A stretch of 64,000 bases of DNA from Cristatella mucedo (GCA_009760855.2 WPIO01000022.1:897501-961500); one strand, 5' to 3'. Counted from the first letter of the stretch, positions 1 to 59,660 are shown. Made by a program: numbers and translations. The notes: generated from the sequence alone by a model not told the origin.

Positions 1-329
1 AATAAGTCGTTTGCAAACCACCATACCATACCTAATCTACATTCGGGAGCTTTAGAACTCGTTACAAGAGAAGCAATCACTAGCAATTAACGAAATAAGG
101 TATCATGCTTCGGCAAGCGTGCAAAGCAGACAGTTATCATGCTAAGTCAAGTATGCAAAAGCATACGAAAGACTCTTGGATGCTGTTTAGCTGGATCTCA
201 ACTCAAATAGAAACACTCAATTAATTGTGAACATGTTGCCAATGCACAGTACTGGAGAAAACAGACAGGATCGCTGGGGCGATACATAAATTCTATCACT
301 GCTACCCTTCGTAAGGACGTATACAGTCC

Positions 330-510
330 ACATGAAAAGAAATGTACAGAGCAAAGGTAGAGTGGACAAAGTGGTAGGTTTTCAGTTTCCTTTACAATGC
401 TTTCAAATCAAGAGATGACCTGATGTCAGTTGGTAGTGAGTTTCAGTTATCATGCTTTGGAAGCAGGATAACTGAAGGCACGGTCACCGAGGGATTTGAA
501 GGGGCATAGC
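330..510 (-). mobile_element. LINE C-terminal remnant
   Basis: On the minus strand, CCCTTCAAATCCCTCGGTG reads FKSLGDRAFS and continues SYPASKA before decaying, the family 1 C-terminal block. The remainder is unrecognisable. Confidence 0.5.
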
Positions 511-1430
511 ATAGATCGATAGACAGATGGAAAGATGGTTGCACTAAGGGCAAACAGAAAGAATTGTTCTTCTGGCGAAGAGTGTACACCGACCAGCTCA
601 CACTAGTTGCCCTGCAGCTTTTACCACTTTAGCAAGCAATGGAAGAAAGCCAAGGCAGGACAATGAAGCGCAAGGCACTCCAATACCAGAGGCAAAAACC
701 GTCAATGCGATAGCCGAGACACCCTCGGTGCTACTAAAACTAATTGGCGCGACAGTGCACAGACAGACTAAGCCTAAATACAACGCTGCTGCATAGTCAT
801 CACGGGGATCAAACTGCAATGCTGCAGACGGACGCCTGACGAATCACGAGTGGATGAGACCGTGCATTTATCGTGTGGAGCAGCAAAGCCCGGTAACAGC
901 GCCTGGCCACAGCTCCACACCACGGATCGTGGCACTGTGCTGTGCATATGAAGCCAATCGAAGTTGTCTTCGGCAAGATGCTGAATGATGATAATGGACG
1001 ACCATATCTACCAGTCTCGTGAGCTGAATCCAAGATAACAAGATATCTACCGATAACAAGAAGAAGCCTTCCACTGCTAGAAGGGTGTTCTTGCATAAGG
1101 CCTACTGACGTTAACAACAAAGCTTACGCATAACCTTTGGCCTCCAATCGAATTGAATATGCCCCTGTGTGCCACGTTTGCCAAGGTGCCAGCCATCTGG
1201 TGGGCAAAGCCATCACTTCGTCCATCCGACCCTTGCATTGCTCTTAACTTCGCGACTGCTGGACGGTAAGGAAGTGACTGCTTTTGATGTCGCTCCCGTT
1301 GTTGTTTGTTGCTCTCGTTGCTTGTTGACACTCTCGTAGGCAGAGTGTAAAACGAGTAAACTCGACAATATTTCTTACGTGCATGTATATATGTATGCAT
1401 AAGCTGACATCTGTGGATTACTATGCTTAC

Positions 1431-7248
<5,818 letters not shown>

Positions 7249-7983
7249 GGACGGCGCACTCGCGGCAGATCGGCCCACAGCTAGCAAGCGTCGCGGTCGC
7301 GCCCGCTCGGAAGCAGACCACCTCACGCGACTACAGCTCCACCAATAGACTTCTAATCCAGTTGGGCTACAGCGAGTCCATTACTGCCGCAAGAGCTCGC
7401 GTGGCGTGTGCTTAGTTACGCAACCTCCCCGCCGGTCGGCACATGTCCTTAGCTTCAATTCTGAACTAGACTTGTTCCCGAGCTTGAATTCTGAGTATTT
7501 TTACGTAGTTTTTAGCCTACAATTATCGGGGGCTAGAGGCAGCACTCGGACTGTCGCGCAGCGTGGCTCCTTTGTCTATCGCGTCAGCTGGCTGGTAGAA
7601 ATTAATAATAATAATTAAGACACTCTATATCACCTTGGGAGAAGTAAATCTCTTCTTATGCACTTCATGGCGCTGGAAAGTAAGCAGCTGGACGAAGCCG
7701 CAGTCTAGTCGCGTATCTGCAAGTTTTTGCTGCGCTCGTGCGGACGCGCAGGCGAGACGTCGCGTACCCGGTTACGTAACGGTTAGCCGCGGAGCTCTGG
7801 CTCGCCGGCACTTAGAAAGTGCTAACCCGTTTATTTGCGAAGGGCGATGAAGATGAGCGCCGCCGCGTTATGGTAGGCTCAGCGCACGTGCCACTATGAC
7901 TAGAGTCATCGCTGCCTCTCCTCGCCTCGTCCCCCTCCCCCGATGGCGCAATGGTATTCGATTGGAATGTTAGGTGCTATATC

Positions 7984-8145
7984 CTAGCTGATTAAACAGC
8001 CTATTTTTGTATAGCGACAGAAGAGCCTTTACGGCTATCACCACCGCTTGCAGTGGCGATAAAGAATCACCCACCGCAGGAATCGAACCCACGACCTCGG
8101 GACCGAGGTCGTGAAAGCAACCGCCTTACCTAGTGTGCCATCTCG
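7984..8145 (-). mobile_element. SINE B: tRNA-derived, different body
   Basis: The reverse complement has an A-box-like TGGCACACTAGGTAAGGCGG and a B box GTGGGTTCGATTCCTGCGGTGG, then a body with GCAGTGGCGATAAAG-type sequence ending CAGCTAGGA. A palindrome CACGACCTCGG...CCGAGGTCGTG lies before the B box. Confidence 0.82.
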
Positions 8146-8570
8146 ATCTGTGACTCCACAAAGCCGCAGGGGCCGAGAGCTATGCTGGAGAATTTCATAT
8201 TGCCAACGTAAATTTGAAGCGGCTTTTGGTTCGCATGCGGTAGTCAACAGACTTCACCTCTCGCACAGAAGAGAGCTCGAGAAGCAGAGCTACGTTAGTT
8301 GGGCAGTCAAGGAGCCGAGTAGCAAGGACGTAGCAGCTCAGGACGGTCGGAAAGAATCAAGAACGAGAGAGGACGTCTTTGTGCAAGAATTGTGGTAGTG
8401 AGTTTCACAGTCGATGACCTGTAGAGCAAAAGCTTCTATCGCCCCAATGGTTTTTAAGTGTAGGAATGGAACGTTTAATGTATTGTCCATAGAGGACCTG
8501 AGGGCGCAAGGCGGCTGAAATCGGTGCAGCAGTTGTACTTCGATTGTACGCAGGCTCCTCGGATAAGCCT
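8146..8570 (-). mobile_element. LINE family 2 3' fragment
   Basis: On the minus strand: LLHRFQPPCALRSSMDNTLN, VPFLHLKTIG, then a shifted tail ending at CTTTGTGGAGTCACAG. This is the C-terminal part of a second LINE family. A tRNA-derived SINE abuts its 3' end. Confidence 0.75.
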
Positions 8571-8899
8571 CTGGTGAACAGCTGTTAGGAGCATCACCGA
8601 GAGGGGTGGTGCACAGCTGTGGTCCGCCTGCGATCTGGCGTGGACGCAGGCCGGTAACCCGCTGCTGACCAGATGGCGGATTCCCCATCAGGGTCGCCCG
8701 GCTCACGTTGTGGTCCTCCTAGATGAATCATCGGGGTCGACCAGGGGACAGCAGCAGTCGCGGGAGGAGAGGCAGTGGAGGAGAGGAGAGTCGAGTGGTA
8801 GAGGGGGGTGAAGGGAGCCTCGCATCCTTCGGCTCCGTGCGTCGTGCGATAAGCTGTTGGCGTTTCTCATCGGCTGGCTCTCTGCTATGCGAACCAAAC

Positions 8900-10017
8900 G
8901 ACAGCTGTTAAGCTAGGTATGATGAACCCAAGATATGGCGGGTCCATGTGATTCGACAAGAATTTAGCTCTGTATCTTTTGATCAACGGGAGCCATCGCA
9001 GCTACGACAGTAAAGAAGTTGCATGACTGAACTTCCGGGCTTTGTTGACCTATCTTGCAGCCAAAGTCATCGTCAGCTGCATGAGCTTAGAGGCTTTCTT
9101 CGGTAGGCGAGCCAAAACTGAAGTAATACATGCCAAAGATCTAGCTCGAGACACTCGTTTTGTGCTGGGCTTTCCTCTGACACAGCATTGAGGAGCTGCA
9201 CCAAAGTCGTCTCATCACGTCTGACAGCTCACTCGGTAGCCATCCATTGCTCGGTGTTCGCGCTCACTTTATTCTATGATTAACATACAAGAGTAGTACA
9301 TGCTTATTAGCGATCGCATTCCTATTCATCTTGATCGAAAGCCCATCTAGACTAAATGCAAAATCGTGGAAAAGTTGTGCTACATTCCTCTACTCGCATC
9401 TTTATGCAGTATTACTTTTCACAGTTTAAATATTTAAAGTAGTCGTGTGTACCAGCCAGCGACAAGAGCCATCAACTGCTAGGGCGGTTTAACCAAGAAA
9501 TGGCAGTCCAGGAGCCTGAAGCTGCCTTACACAAAATAAATTGCAGTCGGCGGAGATGACACTGAGAAGTCCAGCCGTTTTCTTAATACGTTTTCGGGTC
9601 AGAAAAGAGCATTCGTTATAGTCTACGTTTGTAGGCACATGCGAAACGAATATCCAACACTTGTTGTGATGTTTATGCTGGTCGGAGCTGTGTAGACTTA
9701 CTTGGTTCCCGATGGATAAAAATTCAACCTCCGTTCTTAGCTTTACTTCAATTTCCACCCTCAAGCCTGGCTGGCCCAGATGGTCGTATATTGTACTCCG
9801 GCAACTTCTGCCCGGTGTCCCTGATGTCATTTCTACCAGAGGCACTGGAATGAGTTGTGGCTGACCCGTTATGCTCTTGTATAAAAAATATCAAATCTAA
9901 TGAGTAAGACAGAGATAGATTCTAAATGTAAGCACTCCAGAGAGGCAGAACAGTACAGCTTCGAGTGTCTAACAACCGACAAACTATTCACAAATGCTGA
10001 ATTAGCCAGTCTCAGTG
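8900..10017. other. No gene recognised
   Basis: Between SQLE and the DUF7802-like gene. A 118-codon minus-strand frame (9845-9489) is open but matches nothing I know. No repeat family was recognised either. Confidence 0.4.
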
Positions 10018-10260
10018 CTAGCTTGCTGAACCACTCGACAGGTTTTGAAACCATTGATCACCGAATCCTTTTTGCTTGCCTATTATCTCACCGGGGCAGC
10101 ACTTGCACTGCCTTGCAATCGCTTAGGTCCTACCTACCTCATAGGAAGATTTCAGTCAACGTGAATCAAAGGCTATCGGTCATCCCCTGAGCCTTTCAAC
10201 ATTGCGGGGTGCCCACGGGATCTGTTCTCCAATATATGGCCATCTATGGCCACTCTTTGT
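10018..10260 (+). mobile_element. LINE family 1 fragment (reverse transcriptase piece)
   Basis: A worn piece reading FETIDHRILFACLLS and CTALQSLRSYL, then VPTGSVLQY, corresponding to motifs A and B of the family 1 polymerase. It is truncated at both ends. Confidence 0.65.
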
Positions 10261-10977
10261 TGCCGCTCTTTGTTGCCTTGGCTACCGCTGGCCTACGTGC
10301 GCGCGTATCGTCGGTGCGGCCACAAATACTCGTTCGCCGTGCGCCTAAGTGCCAGCTCTGCCAGTGCTGGCCACGAGAGGGCACAGGACCACTGCCGCCA
10401 CTAGCGCTGCGTTTGTGGCGAACGGCCTCAGCTGAGAGGAAGCCACGGCGCTCGTGCATCAATAACAATAATAAATATAAATGGAATCAATTATATTATA
10501 AAATAAATAATAAATATAAAATGTAATAAATACCCTATGGGAACTAGAGTGCTTATAAAAAAAATCGCGACGCCACGATGTGCTTTGCGTCAGCGATTAG
10601 TATGATTTCCACATCGCCGCCGATCCTCCCTTTGAAAAGGTAAGTCGCGGTGTGTAATATGCTTTGTCCCTGAAACATCAAATCTCGATAGTAAGGATTG
10701 CGTAGAGGGCATATGAGCCCGATGGCGGCAACCCGGGTTACCGAAAATGGAATCGCAATTAATTATTTATTTTTCGAATAGCTGCTCTTTTAAAAATTAC
10801 AGCGTCTCGAAGTCGAAAATTAAAGTCTCCTCTATAGAGATCCTGTTCATCGTGCTTGACAATTTTGTCGGGCAAAGCAAGTCCACGTTGTTCGCGTCCT
10901 TCCATTTCGCATGCGCTTCTTTCGATCCTTTCCTATAAGAGAGTTGTGCTCTCGCTGTTTCTTCTACCGGGCCACTC

Positions 10978-11085
10978 CCACAATAATGATAATGATAATA
11001 GTAATTCACTTGATAAAGCGCCCTCAGAGAACTCAATCTCTCTCTAGGCGCTTTACATTTGCTGCAAAGTGAAATGCAATTGAAT
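10978..11085 (-). mobile_element. LINE family 1 tail, reverse orientation
   Basis: The reverse complement gives GCAAATGTAAAGCGCC, the loop TAGAGAGAGATTGAGTTCTCTGA and GGGCGCTTTATC, followed by an (ATT)-like tail. Only the last 100 bases of the element remain. Confidence 0.85.
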
Positions 11086-11271
11086 CGGCCCGATCGGGTC
11101 GTAGCAGATCTCCGATGTTCTATGCGTCGGCTCAGTTTGTACACACCGGATCAGATTGTCGAGACCTGGAACTAAATCAAGTCGGCGAAGGCAGTCTCCT
11201 TGGATAACAGCGATTCCAGCCACCCGCTCTTAACTGGATGAGAGCCACTGTTAGCTAAGTACTTCAAGCGA

Positions 11272-11580
11272 ATGCCGCCGCGGTACACGAAGAACTATCT
11301 CTTCGAGATTGACGAAGGCGTTTGCACAGTGTGTCACTTGTGTAGTACGCCCGATAAAGAAGCTGAAACAATTTCTTTCGTCCAGTCCAGCAATCTGGAC
11401 ACGACTCGTCGAGCGCTATTGAATGAACTCTTGCCAACGCCTGTGCCAACATCACTAGAAGGCGTATCGATCGATGCGCTGAAACTGGAGCGACAACCTG
11501 TCTCTAGAGTTGACAGCAAAGAAGCTTCGTTCTTTATCAAAGAAGTGCATGTCGATCCTGGTCCAGGGTCTGACGTATAA
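11272..11580 (+). CDS. Unidentified open frame, 102 aa
   Basis: MPPRYTKNYLFEIDEGVCTV, CHLCSTPDKEAET and LLNELLPTPVPTSLEG. It has a CxxCHxC cluster, a protein-like composition and no low complexity, but I recognise no family. A second frame (11510-11839) overlaps its end, so a frameshift is possible. It could be an exon, a piece of a transposon gene or chance. Confidence 0.25.
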   Translation: MPPRYTKNYLFEIDEGVCTVCHLCSTPDKEAETISFVQSSNLDTTRRALLNELLPTPVPTSLEGVSIDALKLERQPVSRVDSKEASFFIKEVHVDPGPGSDV

Positions 11581-11839
11581 TCCAACCATGCCGAATAATA
11601 CCGCTGATAGTGAGGACGAAGATCCCGACAATAAGGGCGCGCAGTTGGCGGCGGGGGGGGGGGGGGCATCCAATATGGTGCATACTCGTGGCAGAAAGAA
11701 AGAGAAGGTCCGCGCAGAAGGCTGCTCCGGGCGTGCAGCTACGCTATGCGGGGCGCCCAAAGAAGGCACCAGCGGTTGTCCCAAATCACCCATAATTCTT
11801 TTTCGAGCTATTTCGCAAACAAAGGCTGAATTTTTGTGA

Positions 11840-12714
11840 TCGAGCCCTGGATCCTTGCCCTGGATCTGGTCAGCCGCCACGAACTAGCGAAATAAAAATC
11901 ATCGTTTTCGAAATTGCTGTCTTTCTGCTGACGAATAGAACTCAACGAGCCCGACATTGTTAGCCTATTTGCATGTAATTCGGACCAATAATCGTGTGGT
12001 TATCGCAGTCCGCGCGGTCTGCATGTCCTGTTATGTTTGGGTTCGCAGTGGCTAGTCATTGAATTCGGGCTCAAAATTCAAGCTCATTAAAGCAAGGCAC
12101 TGAAGTCGAAGATATGCAGGTTATCACTATAGTGCAAGCATACGACCGACCCTTTGCCGAGCTCACTGCTGTCGACTCGTCTCGCGTTTTAGACCCGTCT
12201 AGTCCAGGCGTAGTCGTCTTCGGGGCGTTCATTAATTGGAGAAATAACTAGCTCTAATTTTTCAGGAGCTAAGTTTGTTTTATGTAGTAAGAAAATCAGA
12301 AGCTAGCCATGATTATACAAGAAAGCTGTATATGGCAACTCCTATGAGAAATGGAAATGTATTTCAAGCTGCTATTCTAATTAGAAGGGGGTCCGGTGGG
12401 CCGCTGGTTGGGGGTCCAAGGTTTTTTAAGACCTTAAGTATGACAGCAAGTAGTGCCTGCGGTAGGATTTTCACAGGTCAGTAGACACCTACCATAACCT
12501 GGTTATGGCATTATGACCAGGTTAGACAGAAACCACTGGAGCTGGTGCTCCGAAAGTCGCGTCACCCAGCCATATAATCACCTGCAAAATATGGCCGCAC
12601 GAGTGGCCTGCTAAAACAGGCCATTGCCAAGCCCTTCTGATGCTGTATTGCTTTAGGTAAGTTCCACATCATCTGGATTTCGGTATTAAGCGGATCATAT
12701 ATAATAATATAAAC
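11840..12714. other. No gene recognised
   Basis: AT-moderate unique sequence with a few short frames; nothing identified. Confidence 0.4.
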
Positions 12715-12872
12715 TATTTATTTATTTTAAAATATAATTTATTTATACAGCGCCCCAAGAGAACTTAATCTCTATTCAGGCGCTTCACATATGCCTTGGG
12801 GCTCGAGCCCACGACCTCAGTCACACCTTGGCCGGAGGGAGCAACTTAACCACTAGACCAAACCAGCTCGGA
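12715..12872 (-). mobile_element. SINE A copy
   Basis: The reverse complement shows TTTGGTCTAGTGGTTAAGTT, a GGGCTCGAGCC B box and the family 1-like tail stem (GCGCCTGAATAGAGATTAAG...GGGGCGCT). Confidence 0.85.
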
Positions 12873-13375
12873 ATCATATAATAGGTTGGATAAGGCTGAA
12901 AGCCATTGCACCCCGTGTCTTAAGTTTGGCAGGGTCCCAACCAAGCCAAACTTCTTAAAGGCGGCTATTGTACCAGAATATGGGTCTCATCGAGATGTTG
13001 AACTCCCGATAGTTATCAACCGTGAATGCAGAGCACTATTGCAGTAAATGTGAATAAATCAAGCCTGGCTTCGCAGCAGAAGTGAAATGTGTAAATAAGT
13101 ATTCGAATAAGATGTTAAGCTTGGCAGCAGATGCAAAATCAACCCCCCTTTAAAAGCGGTGTAGACTCCGAATTCGATCTCCTGGATGAAAGAGGGAAGC
13201 GGCAGGTGGTGGTAGTATTTGAGTGCTATGTGAGCCACCATGATATTCTTCTGTTCGAGTGGAAGATTGGCAGTTCTTTAGTACGGAAGCAAGCGTAGCT
13301 AGGTTTTCAGGCACTTTTCTGGCCCTTTAAACTAAGGTTTTACGGCAGGAAATCGGTCTGAATATATGTAATGCA

Positions 13376-13850
13376 ATGTAATGTATCTCCATCTGTAACT
13401 CCACAAAGTCATAAAGATCATGTGGTTGTTACGCAGGAGAGTTTTGTATAGCGAACTCACAGCCTAAGCGGCTTTCGGTACGCATTCGGTAGCCAACAGA
13501 CTTCGTCTCACGCAACAAAAAGAAGAGAAAGTGGGAAGCATAGCAGAGTCAGGAGAGTAATTGAGGTAGTGAGTAGCATGGAAGTAGCAGCTCAGAACTG
13601 CTGAAAAGGATGAACCATAGTTGGCAGCAGAAGAGTAGTTTTCGTTACGTAAGAATCGTGGAAGCGAGTTCCACAGTTTAGGACCTGCAGAGCTAAAGCT
13701 TTTGTCGTCAATGGTCTTTAAGCAGAAGACTATGACAGCTAATTTATTGTCGCTAATTTATTGTCCATACAGGACCTGTGGGCATGAGGAGGCTGAAACT
13801 GGTGCAGCAGTTCAGCTAGGTACGAAGGAGCCAAGCCGTGGCGGCCCTTG
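13376..13850 (-). mobile_element. LINE family 2 3' fragment
   Basis: Minus strand: HGLAPSYLAELLHQFQPPHA, HRSCMDNKL, then the non-coding end with TGTGGAGTTACAGATGGAG and an (ACATT)n-type tail (read as tgtaatgtaatg at 13367-13384). Confidence 0.82.
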
Positions 13851-13852
13851 TC

Positions 13853-13942
13853 AGCAAATGTAAAGCGCCTAGCAAGAGATTTTGAGCTCTCGAAGGGCGC
13901 TTTATCAAGTGCATAATTATTATTACTACTACTATTATTGTG
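13853..13942 (+). mobile_element. LINE family 1 tail
   Basis: GCAAATGTAAAGCGCC, then the stem-loop and an ATT/ACT-rich tail. It directly abuts a minus-strand family 2 fragment, suggesting insertion of one into the other. Confidence 0.8.
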
Positions 13943-15563
13943 GGTCAGCGTAAGAACGTACCCAAGCGAGGTTCGGTCGCCTGGGTCAGCTCGAATATGC
14001 CGTACCAATGTCGCCGTGGCTGGTATTTTGAGATGGCTGACCCTCCTTCCAAGATTGCTTCGGTCCGAGTGCGTCCTCCCGCTTTGGGAAGGATGGCTTC
14101 GTGTTTCCCCACGTCCGCTTTGGGAACGATGGCTTTGTGTTTCCCACGTCCCCTCCGTAGCCTAATGCACATAGGACCCCCCTCCCCCATGGTACAGTTT
14201 AGTTCGCTTGTTATTGTTGGCTCCTGCGATCTTGTCACAAGAGAGGTTTAACCAAACTGCAATCAAACTGCCTCTACGTCTTGCCTAGCCCCGCGAAGGC
14301 GACATAACAGTGGACGGAGTAGCTGGCACAGGATGTAGTCGGGCTGGATGTACCCTACCCCCTATAGTCGGTTACAGAAATAAGTTACTTGTGAAGGCAT
14401 TTACCGAAAGCAGAATTGCCGTAGGTGTCGTAGCAGCTAAACAAGATGGAATTAAACTGAGCAATTATTCATATTCTCGCAGTAACAGCCTTCCGGACAA
14501 CGTGCCGTCAGTGTGGGTAGTGCGACCGAGCAACAACAAATCTTCCGGCTCCAACACCAAGCACTTTACGAGCAGAAAACATGCTGGCTAAGCCCAGTCT
14601 AAGCACTCTAGACGGCCGCCGGCATCGAGAGATCCACCAGCCCTTACATTCCATGCATTTGCTGCTTTTGCACTGAAGCCATAGTTCGTTCCACAGCCAC
14701 CCGACAGCTATCGGCAGTTTGGGGCAGGTGGGTGTCCCCAAAAGATGCATGGGCCTTTTTACTGGACTGTCGAGTCATGCTATAAAAGCCATTGTCCACC
14801 CCTCAACCACTGGAGAGCCGGCAGCTGCTTAATTAGTCCGGTCCCTCGTGGGGCGATCTTAACCCGTTGCTCACGACCTCCCAAGTCACGTTCACTCACA
14901 CTTGCGCACAAATCGAAGAAAAGAGAGCAATGCAAGACTTTTATCATCGTCGGCTTAAAAAAGGCGTGCACGGTCCACACCGAATGGTGGAAACTGGGTC
15001 AAGCATGGTCGTCACATCAATCCCGTGGGCTCTTGGAAACGGAAAACCTGGAGAAGTCCTTGGCACGCCAAGTACCTTGCATCCTTACTTAAGTTCTGCT
15101 TCGAGGCCATTTATTAGCAACTTCACACATAGAAAGAAAGAACTAAGTAATACTATGCATGCCACAACAAAACCCGATACAACGAACACGTATTGTCATG
15201 CGCCGAGTACTCGCAGCATGATGCCAAAGCCTGTCTGTCACGTGCGCACTCCTTGCACCCAACTCAAGGGCTCGAAGTCCCGATGCCCAATGTTGGGGGG
15301 CGGTAGTCTGGCAGGAGGAAGGCCAGACAAAAAAAAGAAGGCACTGGGCTCGGCACATGGGCAGCCCACATCCGCAGGCAAGCACCGGTCACAGGCTGGC
15401 ACCTCGTGCGCCCTCTCCCCTAGGTCAGTTCTCTCCTACGGTCGGCTCTCCATGGTTTGGAAGCACGGACTACGAGAGGGGTCAGCTTGTCAACTTCATC
15501 TTGCATGCCACCGGGGCGAGCAGGCCCCTCTGCTGATGCAGTGCTGACCTCTAGTGGTGACCT
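13943..15563. other. No gene recognised; probably includes the 3' untranslated region of the DUF7802-like gene
   Basis: The last few hundred bases before 15564 are downstream of the stop codon on the minus strand. A possible polyadenylation signal AATAAA lies at 15115-15110. Frames such as 14867-15547 plus are not supported by any family match. Confidence 0.4.
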
Positions 15564-27040
<11,477 letters not shown>

Positions 27041-28709
27041 CCTCACTAATCAGACGATGCCCGACTTCCGACTACCGATACCCGAAGAGCAGCTTGCAAG
27101 TGCTAAAACTCGGTCCAAAATTATGACGACTACTCGGTAGAGCAACCAATCTAGCACAACCTGCCTGCTGGGCACACAAAGCTTAGTCGGGCAGGTTTCT
27201 GCTGAGGCCCCCTCCACACACTAAGCCCTGCCCCTCCCCCTGTTTTGTTTCCTCCAGGCGACCCAAAACTGAAAATAGCCAGCCCACTTCGGCTGGCGCT
27301 GCAACAAATAGGCTAGTGGTCAGCCCATAGCCAGCAGCCCAGTGGTCTACCAGGTTGACAAGGGGCCAAGCCGAGAGAGAAGGGGTACCACCCCCCCAAC
27401 CCAACCCCCTACAGAGGGCCACTGGGAAGTCATCAGTGACATGTACTTGTGGCTGCCATTTCCCCCCAACGGTCATAGAGAGATGCAAATAACTTTTCGT
27501 AGTAGCTGGACTGAGGCATGCTGCTAGGGCAAGGAGAGTAAGCCACGGCATGGCTTCCGTTTTGTTTTGTTTTAGCAGTAGGTATCTTGCTGCGTAAATA
27601 ATAAAATAAATGAATAAATCCTAGCTGATTAAGCAGCCTCTTTTTGTATAGTGACAGAAGAGCCTTTACGGCTATCATCACCACTTGCTGTGGCGATAAA
27701 GAATCGCCCACTGCAGGAATCGAACCCACGACCTCTGGACTGAGGTCGTGAAAGCAACCGCCTTACCTAGTGTGCCATCACGGCTCACCGCTGTCTGCAA
27801 CTGAAATGCCAAGGCCTCGGATTAGCATGTATACGCCTCTCATGACAGCTGCTAGGGTAAGGTCGTTGCTCCAAGTCCGAGTAAGACTTTTACCGGCCTG
27901 CAGATTTCGAAGCTAGCACTCGGACTTGCAGCTTCGTGGCAGGTTTGGGAATCTTGTTGCTTCCAGCAAAAGGTGAGCCGTGATAGTGCACAATTTCAGC
28001 GCTGATACGGAGCACTTGCCAGCAGCACGCAGGTCAAAACTCGAAAGACATAACTTAACCTATCATAAATCGTGCAGTGAGTAGCCGGCCGTTCCCTCAC
28101 TGAGGGCTTAAAGCCTAACTCGGCCGAGAATTGCACTGAGAAAAACACGGTGTTAACGACATGAGCTATTGCTTTCAAATATTTAATTTAGGAAATTTGA
28201 CCAAGAAAGCAAACCGTCACAAAAGCGTTCGACATAGTTTCAATATAGTACAAAAGAACTGCCCAGCGACTGCTGCAGCCGCTGTGTGCAAGTCTGCAGG
28301 CACGTCCGGCTAGGGAAATACACACGCAGTTCTCCGGACTTTTGCAAGACTCGAGGATTCCACATTTATACATATGACTGAAGGTAGAAAAAAAGTTAGT
28401 AAAGACAAACGTACAGAGTTTAAAAGAAAACTGCAGTGCGCCTCCAAGAAGCAGTGCACATTGCCAGTGTGTGGCACGAGCAGAAACAGCAAAAAAGGAC
28501 GAGCACATGAAGCAGTTCCGTTTTGCTCGAACACTTGCATCCCACAGCTCGAGGGTACGGCCAATGACAGTGCCATGTGCTGCCTCCGCACACCGTGACC
28601 TGCAGCAGCTCCTGTCAGCCCTTCCGAACACACCACCCTCACCCGTCCCCCGAGCTCTGTGCCACCACTGTACACATGTGCTGCTGCTGCATGGGGGGGA
28701 GCAATCTGC
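27041..28709. other. Spacer between GGCX 3' end and DUF7802-like first exon
   Basis: About 1.7 kb holding the GGCX 3' untranslated region, a SINE B copy and, nearest 27041, the presumed promoter of the DUF7802-like gene. A weak ATTAAA lies at 28187-28182. Confidence 0.5.
27619..27787 (-). mobile_element. SINE B copy
   Basis: The same structure as the copy at 8 kb: CTAGCTGATTAAGCAGCC body, B box (GAATCGAACCCACGACC on plus), A box near TACCTAGTGTGCCATCACGG. Confidence 0.85.
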
Positions 28710-58223
<29,514 letters not shown>

Positions 58224-59574
58224 CCACTACAGCGGCCCCGCCAAGAAGGTGCGCCTCCGTTACGGATGAGGTAGCCGATCGCTTCGCCGACCGGGGAGGT
58301 TGGAAAGACGGCCCACTATTGGCGAACAGCTGACGCGCAGCTCGATACACGCCGAAGCGCCACCATCCGACCGCCGGTCAGCGTTCGGGGGGGGGGGTTG
58401 CAAAACGTAACCAACGGCCTGCCGGTGGCGCATTGCGGATCGGCACACTCAGGTCTTTGCCTCTTATATTAAACGACTGCTTAGTCCTGCGCCCACCACC
58501 ACCCCGGCCTGCCGACATCGGGGTTCGCTCGACGAAGTGGGATGTGCAACGCTGAGGCACAACGATGAGGCACGTGGGTCGCGCAACGATCGGAAACTTG
58601 GCGCGGCCCTGCCGCGAGCCGCCAGCCGGGCGACTCCTCTAAGTGAAAGCGATTCGTACCGCTCGTCCGGCGGAGCCGCCACGCGAAACTATACGGAAGC
58701 TGCACGCACGCGAGGAGCTAGTCGGAAGCGGCGGCACACCGCCCAAGGGGGCTGGACTAGAGCGCTCTTCCGGAAAGCGGCGGGCGGCCCACCGGGCACC
58801 CGTGCGCAGATTTACATTCATGCCTCTCCTGTACGTCCCTCCCTTTCGACACGATCGACGGGAACGGGGTCGATGGTCACTGCTTTTCGGGCTTGCGCCG
58901 ACGAGTCGGCGATCTGGGTGGCGACGTGCGAGCGAGCGCCTAGGACCGCCGCGGGCTCAGACCCAAGGCGCCCGCAGCGGCTCGCAGCGAAGGGGCTGGC
59001 CCGCAGGTTCGCGACGCGTCGGCCCGAAGGGCGGCAGGCCTCGAGCTAACGCGCGACGGAGCGCCGGCTATTTAGCGAGCGAGTCGGCGATCGGGCAGAA
59101 GCCACTCGTCGCTCGCCTTAGGCCACGCACGCGTCCCCGGTCGCCGTCGAGTGAGGAGAAAAAACAGAGCGCAGTGACGTGAAAGCGGACGAGCGGACTG
59201 CAGCGGACCGATCGAACTCGGCGTGCAGCGAGCGCTGGAAAACTCGGCGCCTTAGTTAACGTGCAGCGACCCGTAGCGGCGTGTCTGACTCGTGGGCACC
59301 AAATCGTGGCGGCTGCCGGCGGAATAGAAGCGACAGCACCCGCTTGGGGGCCGAGCGTGTCGATGCGCTTGAATCTAACCTCGCAGGAAATTAAAGCGAG
59401 ATTATTGAAGCGTAAATCTTTGCGCCGGATAAACTGGCTGGCACTCTGATCTCGGCCCCGCGGCACAACAGAAGATAGAACTGGCAGCAGTCGAAATTCA
59501 GAAAGTTGAAAATTGCTCAATCGCTACACAAAAACTGACGATAGAAATGTGCTCTCAAGCGCAATAATTGTATA

Positions 59575-59660
59575 ATATTTTAATCATTAAATTTGCACAG
59601 GGCCCTCAGATAAATTTACTTCTGTCTTGGCAATTTACATTTGCTGCAAAGATAGCGTCG
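59575..59660 (-). mobile_element. Worn LINE family 1 tail
   Basis: The reverse complement shows GCAAATGTAAATTGCC, a damaged loop, GGGCCCTGTGC and an AT-rich tail: the family 1 stem-loop with many changes. Confidence 0.5.

Noticed and set aside
598-819. 73-aa hydrophobic minus-strand frame, considered as a SQLE C-terminal exon
   Set aside because: It does not align with any part of SQLE, and the middle exons that must precede a C-terminal exon are absent between it and exon 4.
8005-8145. tRNA-like sequences with A and B boxes considered as tRNA genes
   Set aside because: They cannot fold into a full cloverleaf with an acceptor stem and occur as diverged copies with a common non-tRNA body, so they are SINEs.
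14867-15547. 226-codon plus-strand frame
   Set aside because: No recognisable domain; it lies antisense to the probable 3' end of the DUF7802-like gene and its composition is not distinctive.
58537-59182. Plus-strand frames of 170 and 179 codons
   Set aside because: Arg/Ala/Pro-rich frames expected by chance in CpG-rich DNA; no family match and no supporting splice or start context.
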